Assembly: GCF_001424145.1 (NCBI RefSeq)
Contig: NZ_LMQM01000010.1
Coordinates: forward strand, 677,606 to 741,605
Reading direction: 5' to 3'
Length of the DNA stretch: 64,000 nt
From: Chryseobacterium sp. Leaf404
GTDB lineage: Bacteria > Bacteroidota > Bacteroidia > Flavobacteriales > Weeksellaceae
The position numbers and the translations under genes were made by a program. Shown in pieces: positions 63,314 to 64,000 of this stretch (positions within the stretch are counted from its first letter, which is position 1; each line of letters starts with the position of its first letter). The notes below the pieces were generated by a model. That model was not told the DNA's origin and searched no databases. It worked only from the letters and a program-made list of their open reading frames with translations.

Positions 63314-63649
63314 ATGGAAATCAAATCATTTATACAGGATTGGCTTGCATTAGCCAATGCTTACGACACAAAGAATTATCTTGAAAAATGGCACGAAAAA
63401 GCTGTACTTGACGACACTTCGGTAGGACACATTTTTAAAGGACATTCAGGCATTAAAAAATATTTCGAAAGCTATTTTATCGGCTACAAAACACAAACAC
63501 GACTTGTAAATCTGGATATCATTTCCGAAAACGAAGCACACGTTGAAGTGGAGTTTTCAGGCTAATTTCCCGAAAGAAAAATTGGAGGAACTTTTGAATT
63601 GACCTTTGAGAATGGTAAGATTAGGGAAGCAAAAGCTGATTTGATTTAA
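63314..63649 (+). pseudogene. SnoaL/NTF2-like gene interrupted by in-frame stop
   Basis: The first 83 codons encode a SnoaL-like cone-fold protein (SFIQDWLALANAYDTKNYLE, FKGHSGIKKYFESYFIGYKT). After EVEFSG a TAA (63563-63565) occurs, but the same frame continues without a shift as FPERKIGGTFELTFENGKIR followed by EAKADLI and a second TAA at 63647-63649. This completes the expected final two strands of the family. A single base change would restore a 111-residue protein. It may be a pseudogene or a sequencing error; 83 residues alone would lack strands of the sheet. It stands alone, convergent with the AraC gene. Confidence 0.78.
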
Positions 63650-63662
63650 AATCAACCCAAAC

Positions 63663-64000
63663 CTACCCCACCCTATTTCTAAAAGCACTCGGGCTCACGC
63701 CCAAAACCTTCTTCACATATCTCGTAAAAAACGAGCGACTCGAAAAATGCATTTCGTCGGCAATTTCGGAGATGTTCAGGTTTTGGTTTTGTAGTAAAAT
63801 CAACAGGCGTTCTTTGGCGTGGCGCTGTATCCATTCCGATGCGGTAATGCCTGAGTGGATTTTGCAGAGGTGATTGAGATATTTGGGTGTGATGTTCAGC
63901 ATATTGCTGTAATACTGCACTTCCCGCTCCGTGAGGCAATGCTGCTGCAACAGATGGATGAATTGCTGGTACAGCGTTCCCGTTTGCAGGCTATGGCGGC
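63663..64000 (-). CDS. AraC-family regulator, C-terminal part (runs off window)
   Basis: The frame is open from the window edge to the TAA-side end at 63663, covering about 112 residues: RHSLQTGTLYQQFIHLLQQH, then a full AraC HTH domain with NMLNITPKYLNHLCKIHSGI, SEIADEMHFSSRSFFTRYVK and GVSPSAFRNRVG. The N-terminal sensing domain lies outside the window, so no start can be given. The best internal start is TTG, which is not needed. It should be a DNA-binding transcription factor. The SnoaL-like gene is convergent with it. Confidence 0.85.
   Translation of the reverse strand, partial: RHSLQTGTLYQQFIHLLQQHCLTEREVQYYSNMLNITPKYLNHLCKIHSGITASEWIQRHAKERLLILLQNQNLNISEIADEMHFSSRSFFTRYVKKVLGVSPSAFRNRVG

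Noticed and set aside
1..64000. CRISPR arrays, rRNA or tRNA genes
   Set aside because: No regularly spaced repeats, TPsiC-loop patterns or rRNA segments were recognised. Only short tandem or inverted repeats occur.

Overview
This window looks like a chromosomal segment of a Bacteroidota bacterium of the Flavobacteriia, most like Chryseobacterium or a close relative (Weeksellaceae). The evidence is low GC, AT-rich spacers without Shine-Dalgarno sites, SusC/SusD pairs, a hybrid two-component system (HTCS), DUF3570/DUF4266 genes and TAnnTTTG-like promoter elements. The assignment comes from gene content alone; no rRNA or tRNA gene was seen.

Layout. (1) 1-6.4 kb: an IS3 transposase remnant, a DUF429 protein, gluconokinase, a compact signalling set (response regulator, RsbQ-type hydrolase, PAS histidine kinase) and a decayed DUF1016/YhcG nuclease gene. 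(2) 6.5-15 kb: a membrane TPR/AraC regulator, a 1-kb gene-poor stretch, an S41 peptidase, a 58-residue histone-H1-like protein, a decayed DUF4099/DUF3945 gene of conjugative-element origin and a CPA1 Na+/H+ antiporter. (3) 15.3-17.5 kb: an XRE-cupin regulator and a broken TonB-dependent receptor. (4) 17.8-33 kb: a complete fructan (levan/inulin) utilisation locus: HTCS sensor, MFS transporter, GH32 exo-fructosidase, SusC, SusD, DUF4960 surface lipoprotein, GH32-like lipoprotein and fructokinase. The order resembles the Bacteroides thetaiotaomicron levan locus. (5) 33.2-37.8 kb: a bestrophin pseudogene, then a thioredoxin-ApbE-DUF4266-DUF3570 cluster of unknown function. (6) 38-51.2 kb: a GAF/PAS histidine kinase and a potassium-uptake locus. 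The latter has a sigma-54-type response regulator, a 119-aa protein, four tiny membrane peptides including KdpF, KdpA, KdpB, KdpC, a beta-barrel porin, a short KdpD and a separate HAMP/PAS kinase. (7) 51.4-58 kb: xylulokinase, a small cupin, and a GT2 / NodS-like methyltransferase / PIG-L deacetylase / acyl-CoA-dehydrogenase-like set that may make or modify an unknown glycoconjugate. (8) 58.2-62 kb: the oxidative pentose-phosphate operon gnd-zwf-pgl. (9) 62-64 kb: a Tat-type pirin, a decayed AraC fragment, a SnoaL-like gene with an in-frame stop and the C-terminus of an AraC regulator running off the window.

How it fits together. Fructan is bound and cut at the surface, imported by SusCD, trimmed by GH32, moved inward by the MFS carrier and phosphorylated by fructokinase. 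The HTCS probably binds pairs of a GTAACATTTT-type motif spaced 21 bp, which occur twice in the spacer before the transporter gene. Gluconokinase, xylulokinase and gnd-zwf-pgl all feed the pentose-phosphate pathway from separate loci. The most interesting poorly described sets are the ApbE/DUF4266/DUF3570 cluster, the GT2/PIG-L/NodS/ACAD cluster, the RsbQ-PAS-kinase-regulator set and the micropeptide-rich kdp leader. At least seven broken or remnant genes are present. Some carry single-base indels in homopolymers, so sequencing error cannot be excluded for those.
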